Positions 48,665 through 60,894 of a DNA stretch of 64,000 nt are shown here, piece after piece. This DNA is from Diospyros lotus (Eukaryota > Streptophyta > Magnoliopsida > Ericales > Ebenaceae). Position 1 is the first letter of the stretch. Each line of letters begins with the position of its first letter. Both the position numbers and the translations under genes were made by a program. The notes beneath the pieces were generated by a model. It searched no databases and had not been told where the DNA came from. It saw nothing but the letters and a program-made list of their open reading frames with translations. The stretch covers positions 32,553,170-32,617,169 of the forward strand of contig NC_068344.1 of assembly GCF_014633365.1 (NCBI RefSeq), in the 5' to 3' direction.

Positions 48665-49746
48665 TAGAGGCGGAGTCAAATATTTTTATTTAAATGGACA
48701 AAAAGTAAGTACTAAAAAAATTAAAATAATATAATATTAAAAAAATATATCAATAAATTATCATAATTAATTTTGACTCATTTTCATATTTTGATGGCAT
48801 CATATAATGATATCATTATTAATTTTATTAAATATATTATTTTTAATATACATAATTAAACTGTCATTCAACTATTACTCTCTAATTCAATTGTACAATT
48901 GGGTCTTGACAAATTTTATGGTAAAAAATGTTCCTTCTACTGTAACAATAGCAACAAGAAAAATTAATACTAGTGTCATAATTCTGTAAATTAATGAATA
49001 CACATAATTTTTCTTCGTCACTACTAACTTTTGTGCAAGATTACTAAGACCCGTAATTCTACACTTTTGATTTAAATTTCATCTGTTCAAATATAGAGAT
49101 TACAGAGACAAACTATAACCAATGAGACCTAGACAAGTAGAAATCAAAAACACTTTTAATCTACAATCTACATCATTCATTAACAAATTAAAATTAGAAA
49201 AATAAGCTAAATCACTTTTAATCTATTTTAAAGACATCAAAATGTCAAAAAATAAATGAACTAATAAAGAGATTTTGCCTGTAGTTAGGGGTGTTTAAAA
49301 AAACTAACAAATTGTGAGATTTTTTAAGGAGAATGGTTTGGCACAGTTTGAGATCAGTTCAGTTAAAAATCAAATAACTCGAGTAGTGTACTTAAGAAAA
49401 TTGAAAACCCATCTTCAATACTCCCTAACTTATTAACAAAATTTGAGAGATAAAAAGAAAATGTCAAAGAAATTTGAAAGATAAAAACAAGTCAGAATAC
49501 AAACTAAAAAAAATAAAAATGGAGGATGGGTTAGAGAATGTGAGAAAAAAGAGAGATGATATTTAGGATGGATTACAATTATAAGTAAAATTACCATAAT
49601 AAACCAAGCCTTCAAAATTTTTTAAACTAAAAGAATAGTTGGGGGCAAAAATATAAATTCAAAATAAATATAATAAATTTAAAAAAAAAATTGTTTGAGC
49701 ATGTGGGGCAGCCGACCCCCCTGCCCCCACGGTGGATCCGCCCCCG
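48665..49746. mobile_element. hAT element, non-autonomous, 8-bp duplication
   Basis: ATTACGGT flanks both ends (48657-48664 and 49747-49754). The ends are TAGAGGCGGAGTC and, on the other strand, CGGGGGCGGATCC. The AT-rich interior has no recognisable transposase. The empty site (CATTATGGTTTCCC) is kept at 49944-49958 in the neighbouring copy. Confidence 0.85.
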
Positions 49747-49979
49747 ATTACGGTTTCCCACAGAGACAATGATCGATGTCCAGTTTGTGAAATGAAGTGA
49801 TATTTTCCCTTGCCCACCAGACACAGTTCATTCAACGATGCCTACGCATTCACACACGTCGTTGTTCCATCGTCCACTCTCTCTCCATCTTTTGATTCTC
49901 GCGAAAAATAGGAGCCTCTGAAGAAAGTTCATTGCATCAGACCATTATGGTTTCCCACAGAGACAGTGATCGTTGTCCA

Positions 49980-52900
49980 GTTTGTGGAATTGGGCGCTTG
50001 GTGATTATTATTTTTGTTATGACAGCTTGCATTTTAATTACTTTTTAGCTGAAAGACTTTTGTTTGTGTTTCCATGTCTGTCTTCTTTCCTCTCCAATAT
50101 TTCTCTTTGAACTTACAAATTAGTTTGAACATATTTCAAATAACTAAAATGAAAATGATGCAAATCTACATCTTCTTATATCCTACAGTATTTTGTTTTT
50201 GTCTAATACTTGATTTGACTCTTATCTATATGTACTAAAATCTTCCTCCTACAGATTTACACCTACTTCTTATATATTGATGATTATTTACAGCAGAATA
50301 ACTATTTATTAGCCATTTTTTTTGAGCTTAAGTTAATTCTCATATTTGAAAAGCTGACGTTAAAAAAAGACAAAGGACTCCTATTTGCAGTCTAATACAA
50401 TATGGAGTGATTTTAAATTTCAAAATTGACCTCGGATGATGTTGCATCCAATGGTAGTTTTTTTCTGTTCTTTGGTATGCTTAAGACCCTCAACCACCAG
50501 CATTTAGATTTACTTATTGAGCTTCAAATTTTAAGATATTTAAGGCGTTTAAGTGTAGAAGATCTAGGGCAACAAAAATACTTCTTTATTTCAAGATTAA
50601 AATGGTTGTAAATCAGTCATTTATATTTTAATCATTTGCATGTGAGATGATATCACCACTTTGTGACGGATTTAAATTGCAACAAATGTAATTTAATTAT
50701 CAAGATTATTTTATGATCGAGCTTCTAACTCTTGTACAAAAGATAGGGTTATTTTTTTTCAATTTTAGTGAAACCAATTCAAGTTTTTAAACTTTTAAGA
50801 GAGAAAAAAATATGCTCATACGATGAACCTTTATAAAAATCTTATATGTTGATTGTGCTTAATTATTGAGATTATTGGCTATCTATTTATTAGAATTAAA
50901 TGTTAAACTTATTTTAAAAACTACTATTTTGATAAAAAAAAAATTAAAACTTAAAAGACCCATTTTAGATTACTTTTATGAGCAACATCTCTTTATTTAT
51001 TTACTAAATGGACTACTGTTTTACTCAGTTGAACCAGTTCATTCCATCCAATTCTTCTACAATGACATGACGTGCTGAAAAAAGCAGCTTTAAAAGACTA
51101 ATTTGAATGATGGGCTCTTGGTCGAGGGACAATAATAATGAGGGAAATTATATTCGTAGCGAACATTTTACTCTTGCTAGTCATTAAAAATATATTTTTT
51201 TCACTTTTACTCTTTACAATCATGTAAATAACTGTTTACAATTAATATTTTATAAAAATATCCTCTTCTATTAGCATTACAGACAACCACATTTATCTTC
51301 ACGCAACCATCCCTAAACACACAAAATTTTTAAAAAAGATATAGAATCTTCTCATGTTAAATGTAGACACTCTTGTTCGAAATTAAAAGTCAAAAAACTC
51401 AAAACTCTATCTTCATACAGTCATCTTCGCATAGACACACATATATAGATACAAATATACACACAGAACACACACACACATATATATATATACACATATA
51501 TATTGATAGTGAGATGGTTGTTGTTGGATAGAAAAGCGAGATGCAACGGTGTCGCAGCCCCGAACCTTGGGGATGAGGGCTTGAGGGCATCCCTGAACCC
51601 TGGGGTTTGGGGAGGCCTAAGTGCCTCAAACCCCAGGGTTCAATTCGGGGACACTTGGGGTTTGGGGGTGCGGTCATCGCCAACGTGCAACTGTCACCAA
51701 ATGCGTATATATATATATATTTGTGTGTGTATATATATATGTGTATGTGTGTTTGGATGTGTATATATGTGTATTTAAGTGATTGTATTTATGTGTTTGT
51801 GCATGTGTTTGGATGCATCGTTTTCAACGTAAATGGGTGACCACATATGATGGCTGACTAGTAGTTTATTGAGGGAGAAAGTGGTTGCAATAAAGAGAGT
51901 AAAAATGAATTTTTAAATAAAGATATTTCAGGTATATTAAAAAATGACTCAGAAGAGTAAAATGAGTGGTTGGGAATAGAATTTTCCTAATAATAATTAC
52001 TATTTTCAACTTTATTTAAAGTCAAGTCCTTAGTTACCCTTAATAATTAGTAATAAAGTTTTTTATGCATATTTCTCTTTAAATTGAGTGAAAAGACTTG
52101 TATAGTTTTTACGACAATCATATTATAAAAAAAATATTATTTGTATAAATAATTGAGTTATTGAGAAGATGATCAAATGTGTCAAATGACAAAAATACTC
52201 ACCTAATTTGTCATTGTCGCCTCTAGATGAACCCCGATCAAGTTTTATGAAGTAAACCCGATCAGACTTCATGAAGTTCGGACTTCTCCTGTCTGCGGCG
52301 CCTTGATGATCAATGGTGAAATTCGATCTATTAAGTCTGATTCGGTCATCGAATTTGTCATCCTGTCGATACATGTAACACGATGCATAAATGATTCAAC
52401 TCTACAAGTCAAGTCTTCCATGTTTTAAAAAAAAGAAATCAAGTCTTCCGTGACCACTTTACAAATGTAAGTATTCATTCAATGGGCTCAAATGGGTGCT
52501 CAATCTCTTTTTTATTAATGTATTTCTATTAGCTATCAAACTCTTAATTATTTTCCAAACTGCTTTGTCAATTACATGTTCCTTTCATAATTAAATTCTC
52601 CATCAAATATAACTTTAGCTTTCCGACTCAGTCATGGAAAAACAAAATAGATAACAATGGAAAAAAACAAAAGAGATGAAATTATTATTATTTTTGTGCT
52701 ATAGTGTTACATTCTAGAATATGAAAATCCTCTTTCATGAGTTATACAATAGATCTCCACTTATATGAAGTTGAACACGTGTAGAAATTTTTAAAATTTT
52801 GATAGTTATGGATATCAAATTACATTCAATCATGAACATAAATATTTATATTTAAAAAAGCGTGGTTATTTAGTGTTTTTCCAATTCAAATGATTTTTAT

Positions 52901-53250
52901 AGAATATTAAACTTTGTTCATGTATAGTTCAAAGTGAGATATATACCAACATCTTCACAAGAATAACTTAGGTAATGGTAGATCCTTCCTAAGAAAACAT
53001 AACATTATAAGTTTGAATCTTTTCATGTTTCTTAATATGAACATTATAGTTTTTTTCATGTAAAAATAGAAGAAAATATTCTAGCAATATATTACTTAAA
53101 AGTTTTGAGTTACACTTACTAGTTATATAAAAAAAACACAAGTAAATAAAAAAGAAAAAATCCCTCCAAATTTTAACGTGGAACTTCTAGTTTTTGTGGT
53201 AAATAAAAAGAAAAAATCAACCCTACCATTTTCAAACGTGTGGAATAAGT
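49980..53250. other. AT-rich intergenic stretch without genes
   Basis: No gene supported. It contains a G/C-rich island with a hairpin (51535-51690), microsatellites of TA and TG type (about 51480-51505 and 51705-51780), and short open frames without known domains, e.g. 52123-52374. Confidence 0.55.
51595..51641. repeat. Perfect 15-bp inverted repeat in a G/C-rich island
   Basis: GAACCCTGGGGTTTG (51595-51609) and CAAACCCCAGGGTTC (51627-51641) with a 17-bp loop. A partly related string CGAACCTTGGGGATG lies just upstream at 51561. Confidence 0.85.
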
Positions 53251-53495
53251 TGTAAGGCATGCCATGTTTCCAAGTCTTCTCTTACATATCCTATTCAATG
53301 CAAGTCTCCTCATCTTGTCTCTTTATATAATTTTGTAAGCAATAATTTCAAGTCTTCTATTACATATCTTAGTCAATGCAGCTCTCCTCCACTTGTCTCT
53401 TTATATAATTTTGTAAGACATGCCATATTTCCAAGTCTTCTTACATATCCCAGTCAATGTAAGTCTCCTCCACTTGTCTCTTTATTTAATGAAGA
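53251..53495 (+). repeat. Triplicated upstream region of the second RLP locus
   Basis: Three units of about 80 bp, each ..CAAGTCTTCT..TTACATATC..AGTCAATG..CTCCTC..CTTGTCTCTTTAT.TAAT. The first two end in TTTATATAATTTTGTAAG and each brings its own TATA-like site. Confidence 0.85.
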
Positions 53496-53510
53496 TCGAT
53501 GCCAATTCTG

Positions 53511-53519
53511 TATATAAAT
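53511..53519 (+). promoter_or_regulatory. Probable TATA box of the second RLP locus
   Basis: TATATAAAT 75 bp before the ATG at 53594, in line with the homologous position at the first RLP gene. Confidence 0.5.
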
Positions 53520-53593
53520 GGCTTTACAGTAGAGACACAAGTGCAACTTGCTGCTTGAAAAACGAAGAGAAAAACCAGTAGGAATAAAGAGAG

Positions 53594-55161
53594 ATGTATA
53601 CCTTCGTGAAAAACGCAGGAAGTACTACTCCTCATCCATGGCTTAAGATGATAACAATGATAGTGTTGGTATTGGTAAATGGGATGTGTTGTCATGGGTG
53701 TTGGGAGCAAGAGAGGATTGCGCTGTTGCACCTTAAAGCTTCTATCAACGACCCAAGTGGCACCTCTTTACCTTCTTGGGTGGATAATCGAAATGCCAAT
53801 TGCTGTCAATGGGAAGCAGTTGAATGTAGCAATAATTCAAAGAGAGTGGTCAAAATCTCTCTTACTGGTACATGGGATTGGAGATTAGGAAATTATGAGT
53901 GGCATTTCAACGCTTCACTATTTCTTCCTTTTGAAGAGCTCAAGGCTCTTAACTTGAGTGGAAATGGTTTAGTTGGTTGGGTTGATAATGAAGGTATTTT
54001 TTATTCGTAAGTTCCTTTTGTATTTTATTTATGTTTTTAATTTTTGTTTCTCACATTTTACACAAGAGTATTTATTTATTCAATTTTTTTTTCAGGTTTT
54101 GAAATACTTTCCATGGTAACCAATCTTGGAATTCTTAATTTGAGTTCTAACAAATTAAATTACACTATTTTGATATTAGTTAGTTAAATTTCATCTTTGA
54201 AATCCCTGGATCTATATCCTTTAACGTCATCGCAAGATCCGATTACTTGAGTAAGTATACTTGGATGCAAAATGAGATGTGACATCATGGGTGTTGGGAG
54301 CAAGAGATGATTGCCTAGCTGCGTCTTAAAGCTTTTATCATCTACCCAAATGGTGACTCTTCAATTATTTTCTTCGGTGGATAATCAATCTATCAATTGC
54401 TATTAATGGGAAGCAGTTGAGTGTAGAAACACTTCAACTGATATTAATAGGTGGAGATTAGAAAATTATGGGTGGTATTTCAATTCTTCGCTATTTCTTC
54501 TCTTTAAAGAGCTCACAACACTTCAACTGCTATTAATAGGTGGAGATTAGAAAATTATGGGTGGTATTTCAATTCTTCACTATTTCTTCTCTTTGAAGAG
54601 CTCAAGACCTTTGACTTGAATAACATTTATTTAGCTGAGTTGGACTGATAATGAAGTTTTTATTTATTTATAGTTTAATATGTATTTCATTTATGTTTTT
54701 TGTTTTTATTTCTAAAATTCTAGACGACGATATTTATTAATTTAAATTTTTTTCTTGCAGGTTTTAAAAGATTTTCGATGTTGATCAATGTTGAAGTTCT
54801 TGATTTAAGTGAAAATCAATTCAATGATACCATCTTAGAATTTGTTGGTGAAATATCATCTTTGAGATCTCTCTCTCTTGCATTAAATTGGATGGAAGCA
54901 TCAATTGATTTGAATAGTAAGTTCACTTTATGCCGAACTTACTTTTGCAAAACAATAAGTTTACTTACTTTTGCATATAATGACGTGATGAAATATCATT
55001 TTCTTTTACAAGTTTTAAAAGACTTTTCATGTTGATCAAAGTTCTTGATTTGTGTTATAACTACTTTAATGGTACCATTTTAGAATTTGTTGGTGAAATA
55101 TTATCTTTGACATCCCTATTTCTTGCTAGCAATAATATGAGAACATCAATTGATTTGAATA
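53594..55161 (+). pseudogene. Second RLP locus: intact first exon, decayed LRR exons
   Basis: First exon 53594-53993 is open and aligns with exon 1 of the 12498 gene: signal peptide, ..CCHGCWEQERIALLHLKASIN, the Cys pair NCCQWEAVEC, and the same phase-1 donor. The next exon (54096-54250) has a TAA at 54185-54187 and is one base short. Exon-1-like scraps follow (54270-54650). LRR exon 54761-54916 is intact at 156 nt; 55012-55161 is a shortened copy whose acceptor is damaged. The long LRR/membrane exon is absent from the window. Without it the locus could at most give a short secreted LRR fragment. Confidence 0.85.
54429..54606. repeat. 89-bp tandem duplication in RLP exon-1 relic
   Basis: Two head-to-tail copies beginning ACACTTCAACTG at 54429 and 54518, differing at only a few positions (e.g. 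ATATT/CTATT, TTCGC/TTCAC). They derive from the end of an RLP first exon. Confidence 0.85.
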
Positions 55162-55250
55162 GTGAGTTCACTTCCATGCTAGACTAACTTTTGCAAAACA
55201 ATAGCCCTTTAAGACTTGAGAAGGAATTAGTTATGGAGGTTCCAGTTATA

Positions 55251-55282
<32 letters not shown>

Positions 55283-55927
55283 ATCACTCTTGATCTTCCA
55301 AAGTGCAATCCAGAGGGGGATAGATAGAATCATGGCCCAAGTTGCCTACAATTAAAATTGTATCCTTAATTACAAAATGACAAAAAGTAAAATAATCTAT
55401 ACGTAATATACACATAAAATAGTTCATATAATTCAAATTTATCTCAAATATTTTCACATGTCTCTCATGCTCTTTATGAAACTTAACAATGCATTTAGGA
55501 ATCTATTTGAATGATTATTTAATTTGGAATTTTCAAAATAATTCACTTTCAATTGTCACTTTAAAGTACCCCCCTCGTGTATTAATTAGAGTTCATTATT
55601 TGTAAATCATGAAAAAAATTCATCTAACTAAACACCCCCACAAAAAATTGAGAGTCTCTACCTACACCAGTTGCTAGAATATAGCAAGATACACAAAATT
55701 AAACAAAAATCAAACCTACAAAAAAATATATTTAAAAATATAAAAATTTTAATGTGATCTTAAAGTTTGTGAATATATTAAATTTTAATATATAAAAGGT
55801 TAAACAAGGTGTCTGTTAGTTAAAAAACATGAAAAACTAATTTTTCCTAAAAGACTACTCATCCTTAATGGGCTTATTATCTTCAAAAATAATCAATCCC
55901 TTCATATATATTTATGCTCGTAACTAA

Positions 55928-56047
55928 AATTCATCTCAGTTTTCATGGTGTATTTATCCTTTGCTTTAATTCATCTCAATTTTCGTGGTGTATTTATCCT
56001 TTGCTTTAATTCATCTCAATTTTCGTGGTGTATTTATCCTTTGCTTT
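55928..56047. repeat. Tandem repeat, 3 x 40 bp
   Basis: Units start AATTCATCTCA.TTTTC.TG at 55928, 55968 and 56008. The second and third are identical, and the first differs at two sites. It lies just left of the MULE at 56076. The remaining 55162-55927 is AT-rich, with a TA microsatellite near 55259-55281. Confidence 0.9.
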
Positions 56048-56075
56048 ATGCATCACTATGCTTACTAATTTTGAA

Positions 56076-57765
56076 GGGCTAAAGTCATATGTGACCTCCT
56101 CACCTTTTTCTTTTTTCATTTAACTACTTAGGCCCCTCAACTTAAAAGGGACCTATTAGATCCCTCAACTTTTAATTTAGAGTCTCTTCAACACTCTAAC
56201 TTATAATTTAAAATCCATCAACCCTCTCACAGTCGAGTCAATAGGCGCGTGAAGTAAACATCACTGAGAAGCATGTGAATGAGAGAAATGAGAGCTAATA
56301 GTTTATATTATTGCTGATTGCTGTAATTTTTTTATATTTATTATTTTTTACTTATTATTTTATTATTATTTACTGTAACTTTAATTTTTTAGAATATCAA
56401 TATTTAAAAAATGTAAATGTTATATCCTTTCAAGTCAAGTGTAAATTTATATGTTAAGAAACTTTAATTTAATTTTATATTATAAACGTGAAGATCAACT
56501 TTATTCATATTAGATTATTAAGAAAAAATCAATTCATGCCTCCTCTCCTTCCAGAAGCCCCATTTTCTGTTTTTCATCACCTGTAACAACATCCGACAGC
56601 ATCTTCTTTTCAACATCCCATTGACATACACCCATTAATTGGAGTGGATTTGAGGACCGTAGATGTGCCTCAAGGACCTGAACTGAAGCATGCTCTTGGG
56701 TCATCACCACAGTAGCTGGGTCGCCCAATCTACCACATAAATTCAAGGACCTGTTTTCTTCTTCCCTGTTTTTGCTGCACAAACCGAGATCCCCTCCACT
56801 GGATTGCCATTTAAACCAGGTGCCACTTGATCATGGGACTCACGAATGCTCATCCCCTTGTCTTTTAAGCTCCTGTCTTGGGCCTCAATAGGTGAGAAAA
56901 AAGGGACTTCCGCACCCCCTGTTTTCTTCTCCCCTGTTTCCAGCACTGCATCTCGCGTATCTGACTCCACCAAACTGTCATCCGACGCCACCAAATTGTC
57001 ATCTTTGCTCATCTTCTCCCTTGTCATGCTCGAGATGATGGCTGGGTTTAAGGAATCATCCATGATATGCGCTAGAGAGTCCTCGATTTTACTGTCAATC
57101 CCTCAAGCTGAGTTTTTTACGGAAACAGAGGGCCGTGAACCAGCTTCCTTACCCTTCGCCTTAGATCTTAGTGTCTTGGACCCATCTCCGTCTTGCTGAA
57201 GAGCACTCTTGGACTCCCTTACAGAGCCTCTTGTCATCCTTTGCTTCATCTCCTTCTCCTTCAACTTCTCCGCTTGAGGAAGCAGAGCCTCCTGAGGTTC
57301 TATATCCTTACCAAACGCTCGAGACCCCATCGGTATACTGTCCGACGGCTTAATCCTGAACGCCTTCAAGACATCTTCAACTGATGGCCCAACCGCCTTA
57401 CTTGCTTCCGTCGCCTTCTTCCTACCCATGAAGAAACCGTCGTCGCTGCTGCTCGTCCTCAGCGCGCTAGGCTAGTGGGCCAACTCTCTAGTGGGGAGTA
57501 AAAGCAGTGTAGGCTAAGCTAAGCGCGATATCAATGGCATGGGCGAGAGTAACAGCAAGGCAAGAGTTCTTTTTAGGGAAAGATTTTTACTTAGGTTTGT
57601 CTGATAGAAATATGAGCGCGTGTATTGCACGCAGATAGATTCCTCCGCTGAAGTGTTTAAGAGGCTCTAAATTAGAAGTTAGGGACCTAATAGGTCCCTC
57701 CTTTAGTTGAGGGGGGTTAAGTGGTTAAATGAGAAAAGGTGAGGGAGCTACATATGACTTTAGCC
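56076..57765. mobile_element. MULE with long inverted repeats carrying foreign coding DNA
   Basis: The 9-bp duplication AATTTTGAA flanks both ends (56067-56075 and 57766-57774). The ends pair as inverted repeats of roughly 100-130 bp (GGCTAAAGTCATATGT.. against the complement of ..ACATATGACTTTAGCC, then ..CTCACCTTTT.. and GGGACCTATTAG). Size, duplication length and long terminal repeats fit Mutator-like elements. No MULE transposase is seen; a 0.9-kb coding-like stretch lies inside. Confidence 0.8.
56534..57429 (-). pseudogene. Unrecognised coding stretch captured in the MULE
   Basis: The minus strand opens at 57429 (MGRKKATEASKAVGPSVEDV..), stops at 57103, and continues in the same frame as 57063-56743 (MDDSLNPAIISSMTREKMSK.., Asp/Ser/Lys-rich). 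A frameshift leads to 56782-56534 (..CGRLGDPATVVMTQEHASVQ..). Its more balanced base composition differs from the AT-rich flanks. The sequence is hydrophilic with no membrane segment or known domain. It could be a piece of a host gene (Pack-MULE) or of a LINE ORF1 N-terminus; neither can be decided here. Confidence 0.5.
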
Positions 57766-57774
57766 AATTTTGAA

Positions 57775-58826
57775 TCTTTCATAGATTTTAAAAGACTTTC
57801 TAAGCTGATCATCTTCAAATTCTTATTTTGGGAAGAAAGGAATTTTAGTAGTAATGCTTTGATTTATTATACAACATGCTAATTATAAAACATTTTAACT
57901 ATCTTTTTTAACTACAAGATTACTTATCTAAAAAGTGAAATGTAGTAGTAATGCTCAAACTTTAAAAATTGCTCCCCTGATCATTATAAAGCAGAAAATA
58001 ATCCATTCAAACACAAAATCTGCCATATGTCATAAGAGAGTTCATATATAATTGAAATTCATCTCATTTTGCATGATGTACTAATGTTCTCTTTATATGC
58101 ATCCATCACATTTCTTTTGGAGAACTTAATATTCAATGATCTTTTTGGAATTTCCAAATAAATTATTTTTATAATGCCACTTCAAGCACTTTTTTTTTTA
58201 GATTTATTTATTTTTTATTATGAAAAATTTGCAATTAACTTTTTATGTATGTACTAAATAAAACTCTAGTGTATATAATAACTCATAAATCATGCACGCT
58301 AAATTAATCAGCCAAAAGATTAGCCTTAAAAGATTTTTGAGCTACATTTGTTAAGGGTACAAAAAATCACTAGTAAATATTTAAATCCAACTCATGAAAT
58401 ATTCTAGTTCTAGTCCTAGCAATACAGAGCATGACAAAAAAAAAAAGCATGTGACACTCCAATATATCCCTTATACTTTCATATAAAACTTCTACATCCA
58501 TGTTTTTCCTAATATTTATAGTTTTTTTGTGTATCAAAGAAGAGAAAAAATACCCCCACGAGTAAAGAAGGATCTCTATTTTTGTTTCCTTAACTACTTG
58601 TAACTTAAAATTCAGTATTACCATTTACAAACTAATAAAAAAATTGTAAAACATACCAAATTCAAATCTTCTATATAACTAATTATATCTCCTCCACATC
58701 ACTATCTCTATATAATTAAGGTAAGAAGACCATGACCAGTTCCCTTTCTAAATAACTTTAGAATCGAAACAAAAGTGGTAGCTTGTTTCTTGAAAAACAA
58801 ATAAAAAGAACGATGTGACCAAGGAG
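57775..58826. other. AT-rich stretch between MULE and third RLP relic
   Basis: Begins with a short RLP-exon-like scrap (57785-57860: TTTTAAAAGACTTTCTAAGCTGATC..). Otherwise AT-rich with no gene seen. Confidence 0.5.
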
Positions 58827-59450
58827 ATGAAGACCTTGGGGAAAAACATCGGAAGTGCCATTCCTCATACATGGCTTTGGATGATAACAATGGTAGTATT
58901 GGTGTTGGTAAATGGGATGTGATGTCATGGGTATTAGGAGCAAGAGGGGATTGTCCTGTTGCACCTCAAAGCTTTTATCAACTACCCAAATAGGACATTT
59001 TAATTACCTTCTTGAGTGGGTAATCAATCTGCCAATTGCTATTAATGGGAAGAACGTAGATGAGTGTAGCAACGCTTCCAAAAGAGGGATCCAATTCTAT
59101 CTTAATTATACAAAGGATTGGAGGTTAGAAGACTCTTCACTTGTGTGTCAATTATTTAGCTCCATTAGTTTAAGAATGAAGGCTTTTCTATTCATAGTTT
59201 ATTATGTATTTTATTTATGTTTTTAAATTTTTTCTTTTGAATTCTAGAGGAGAATATTAATTAATTCAATTTTTTTTTATAAATTTTAAAAGACTTTCGA
59301 TATTGACCAATCTTAAATTTCTTGATTTAAGTAGTAATTAACCAACTTAATAGTACCATTTTAATATTTGTTGGTGAAATTTTATCTTTGAGGTCCCTAC
59401 ATCTTTCATCCAATTACATGATGGAAACATCATCTGACTTGACTAGTAAG
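58827..59450 (+). pseudogene. Third RLP relic (first exon plus one LRR exon)
   Basis: Starts MKTLGKNIGSAIPHTWLWMI, matching the signal-peptide exon of both other RLP loci. In-frame TGA and TAG codons follow within the cap region (..LVNGM then stop), and more frameshifts after that. An LRR exon-like block lies at about 59283-59450 (..LTNLKFLDLSSN then stop). Expression as a receptor is not possible. Confidence 0.8.
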
Positions 59451-60094
59451 TTCAGTTCTAGGCTAGATTTACTTTTGCAAAATAATAACCCTTCAAGAAG
59501 AAGGGAATTAGTTATGGAGCTTTTAGTTATTGGATGTAAAAAAAAAAAAATCACTTCTGCTATTAGATTACTAATCTTCCATGATTCAAGAAAGAATTTC
59601 ACAAACTTAAGAAAGGGAATAGATAGAATCATAGCCCAGGTTGTATTCCTAACAATAAAAAGACAGAAAATAAGATATTTTTATATATAACATCCTCATA
59701 AGAGATTTCATATAATTCAAATTCATCTCAAATATTTTTCACGTTTCTCTCTTGTACTCTATGCAACATAACATTGCATTTAGGAATGTATTTGAATGAT
59801 TATTTAATTCAGAATTTTCAAAATATATAATTCACTTCCAATTATCACTTTAAGTACTTCTCTCATATATTTAATTAGAGTTTATTATCTGTAAATCACA
59901 AATAAGTAGTTCATCTAACTGACCACTCCATTATAAGAATTTCTCCATTTCCTATGAAAAAATTGGGAATCTCTATGTATACCAGTTGCTAGAATATAGG
60001 AAGGTACAAAAATCAAACCTATAAAAAATAATTTAAAAAATTCAAAAATTTTAATGTGATCTATTTCTGGTCTCTCAACTTATGCTATAGTAGT

Positions 60095-60396
60095 TCATTA
60101 GCTGGGTTGAAAATGAAAGTCTATTGTTGCCACCTCTTATATATATATATATATATGTATATGTATATATGTATATTTGTCTTTTGTTTAGCTATTTTAA
60201 TGAGTTTTAGCACTATATTAAGCAATCCCTTTCACAGGTTTTGGAAGACTTTCGAGACTGAGCAATCTTGAACTCCTCGATCTTAGTTCCAACTATTTAA
60301 ATAGCAGTACTATTCTAACATCTATTGGTGGCATTTCAAGCCTAAAGTTTCTGGATCTTTCAGATAATAATATTGGAGGATCAATTGACATCAACA
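60095..60396 (+). pseudogene. RLP exon fragment with its upstream flank
   Basis: 60238-60396 is an open LRR exon (FGRLSRLSNLELLDLSSNYLNSSTILTSIGG.., 159 nt, phase-1 borders, AG before and GTAAG after). It is preceded by a relic of the exon 1/intron 1 border (GCTGGGTTGAAAATG.., 60098). The same composite unit occurs at 14571-14825 in the functional RLP gene. A TA microsatellite sits at 60139-60160. Confidence 0.8.
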
Positions 60397-60894
60397 GTAA
60401 GTGATCTCTGCTCCTTTCCTTCCACTCCAACTTGGTATGCTTTTTGGATAGATGCACAATCTGATGGCATTACTGTTATACTAAGGAGATGATCTTCTAG
60501 AAACCAATCTTCATAGAGATCACTAACATGCCATTTAAGATCTACATTAAAGAAATACTTCCATTTGTGAAAGTAGGCTTTTGACGTAAAACTAGGCTTC
60601 AATGACTTAGAGGTTCTTGACTTGTCTTTGAGTGGCATGGATAACATCATATAGCCTTCTCTAAGATTATTTCAATCGGTCAAGACATTGATTCATATAT
60701 ATATATATATAATTTATTTCAATGCTACATCAATGCGACAATTTATTTCAATGCTTGTCTGTCTCTTCCTTTTGAGGAGCTGCAAACTCTTGCCTTCTAT
60801 GAAAATTTATTATTTGATTGGGTAAAGTTAGGATAACTCTCTTAAGTAGTTTAATATCCTTATTGAGATGTACTTCCTTCCTAATACTCACGAC

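Larger units (their letters stand above)
48114..49979. repeat. Tandem duplication of a 0.2-kb unit, one copy filled by two elements
   Basis: A unit of about 200 bp (GTTTGTGAAAT.AAGTGATATTTT ... CATCAGACCATTA.GGT .. GATCG.TGTCCA) occurs twice. Copy 1 runs 48114-49782 and contains two insertions (48140-48495 and 48665-49746). Copy 2 runs 49783-49979 uninterrupted. A third start, GTTTGTGGAATTGGG, follows at 49980. No gene was recognised in the unit. Confidence 0.85.

Noticed and set aside
52123..52374. 83-codon minus-strand frame rich in charged residues
   Set aside because: Internally repetitive (CCCGATCA..TTCATGAAGT strings) and without a recognised domain.
60381..60650. 89-codon minus-strand frame beside the RLP exon at 60238
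   Set aside because: It overlaps the exon border and relic intron; no family recognised and no second exon.
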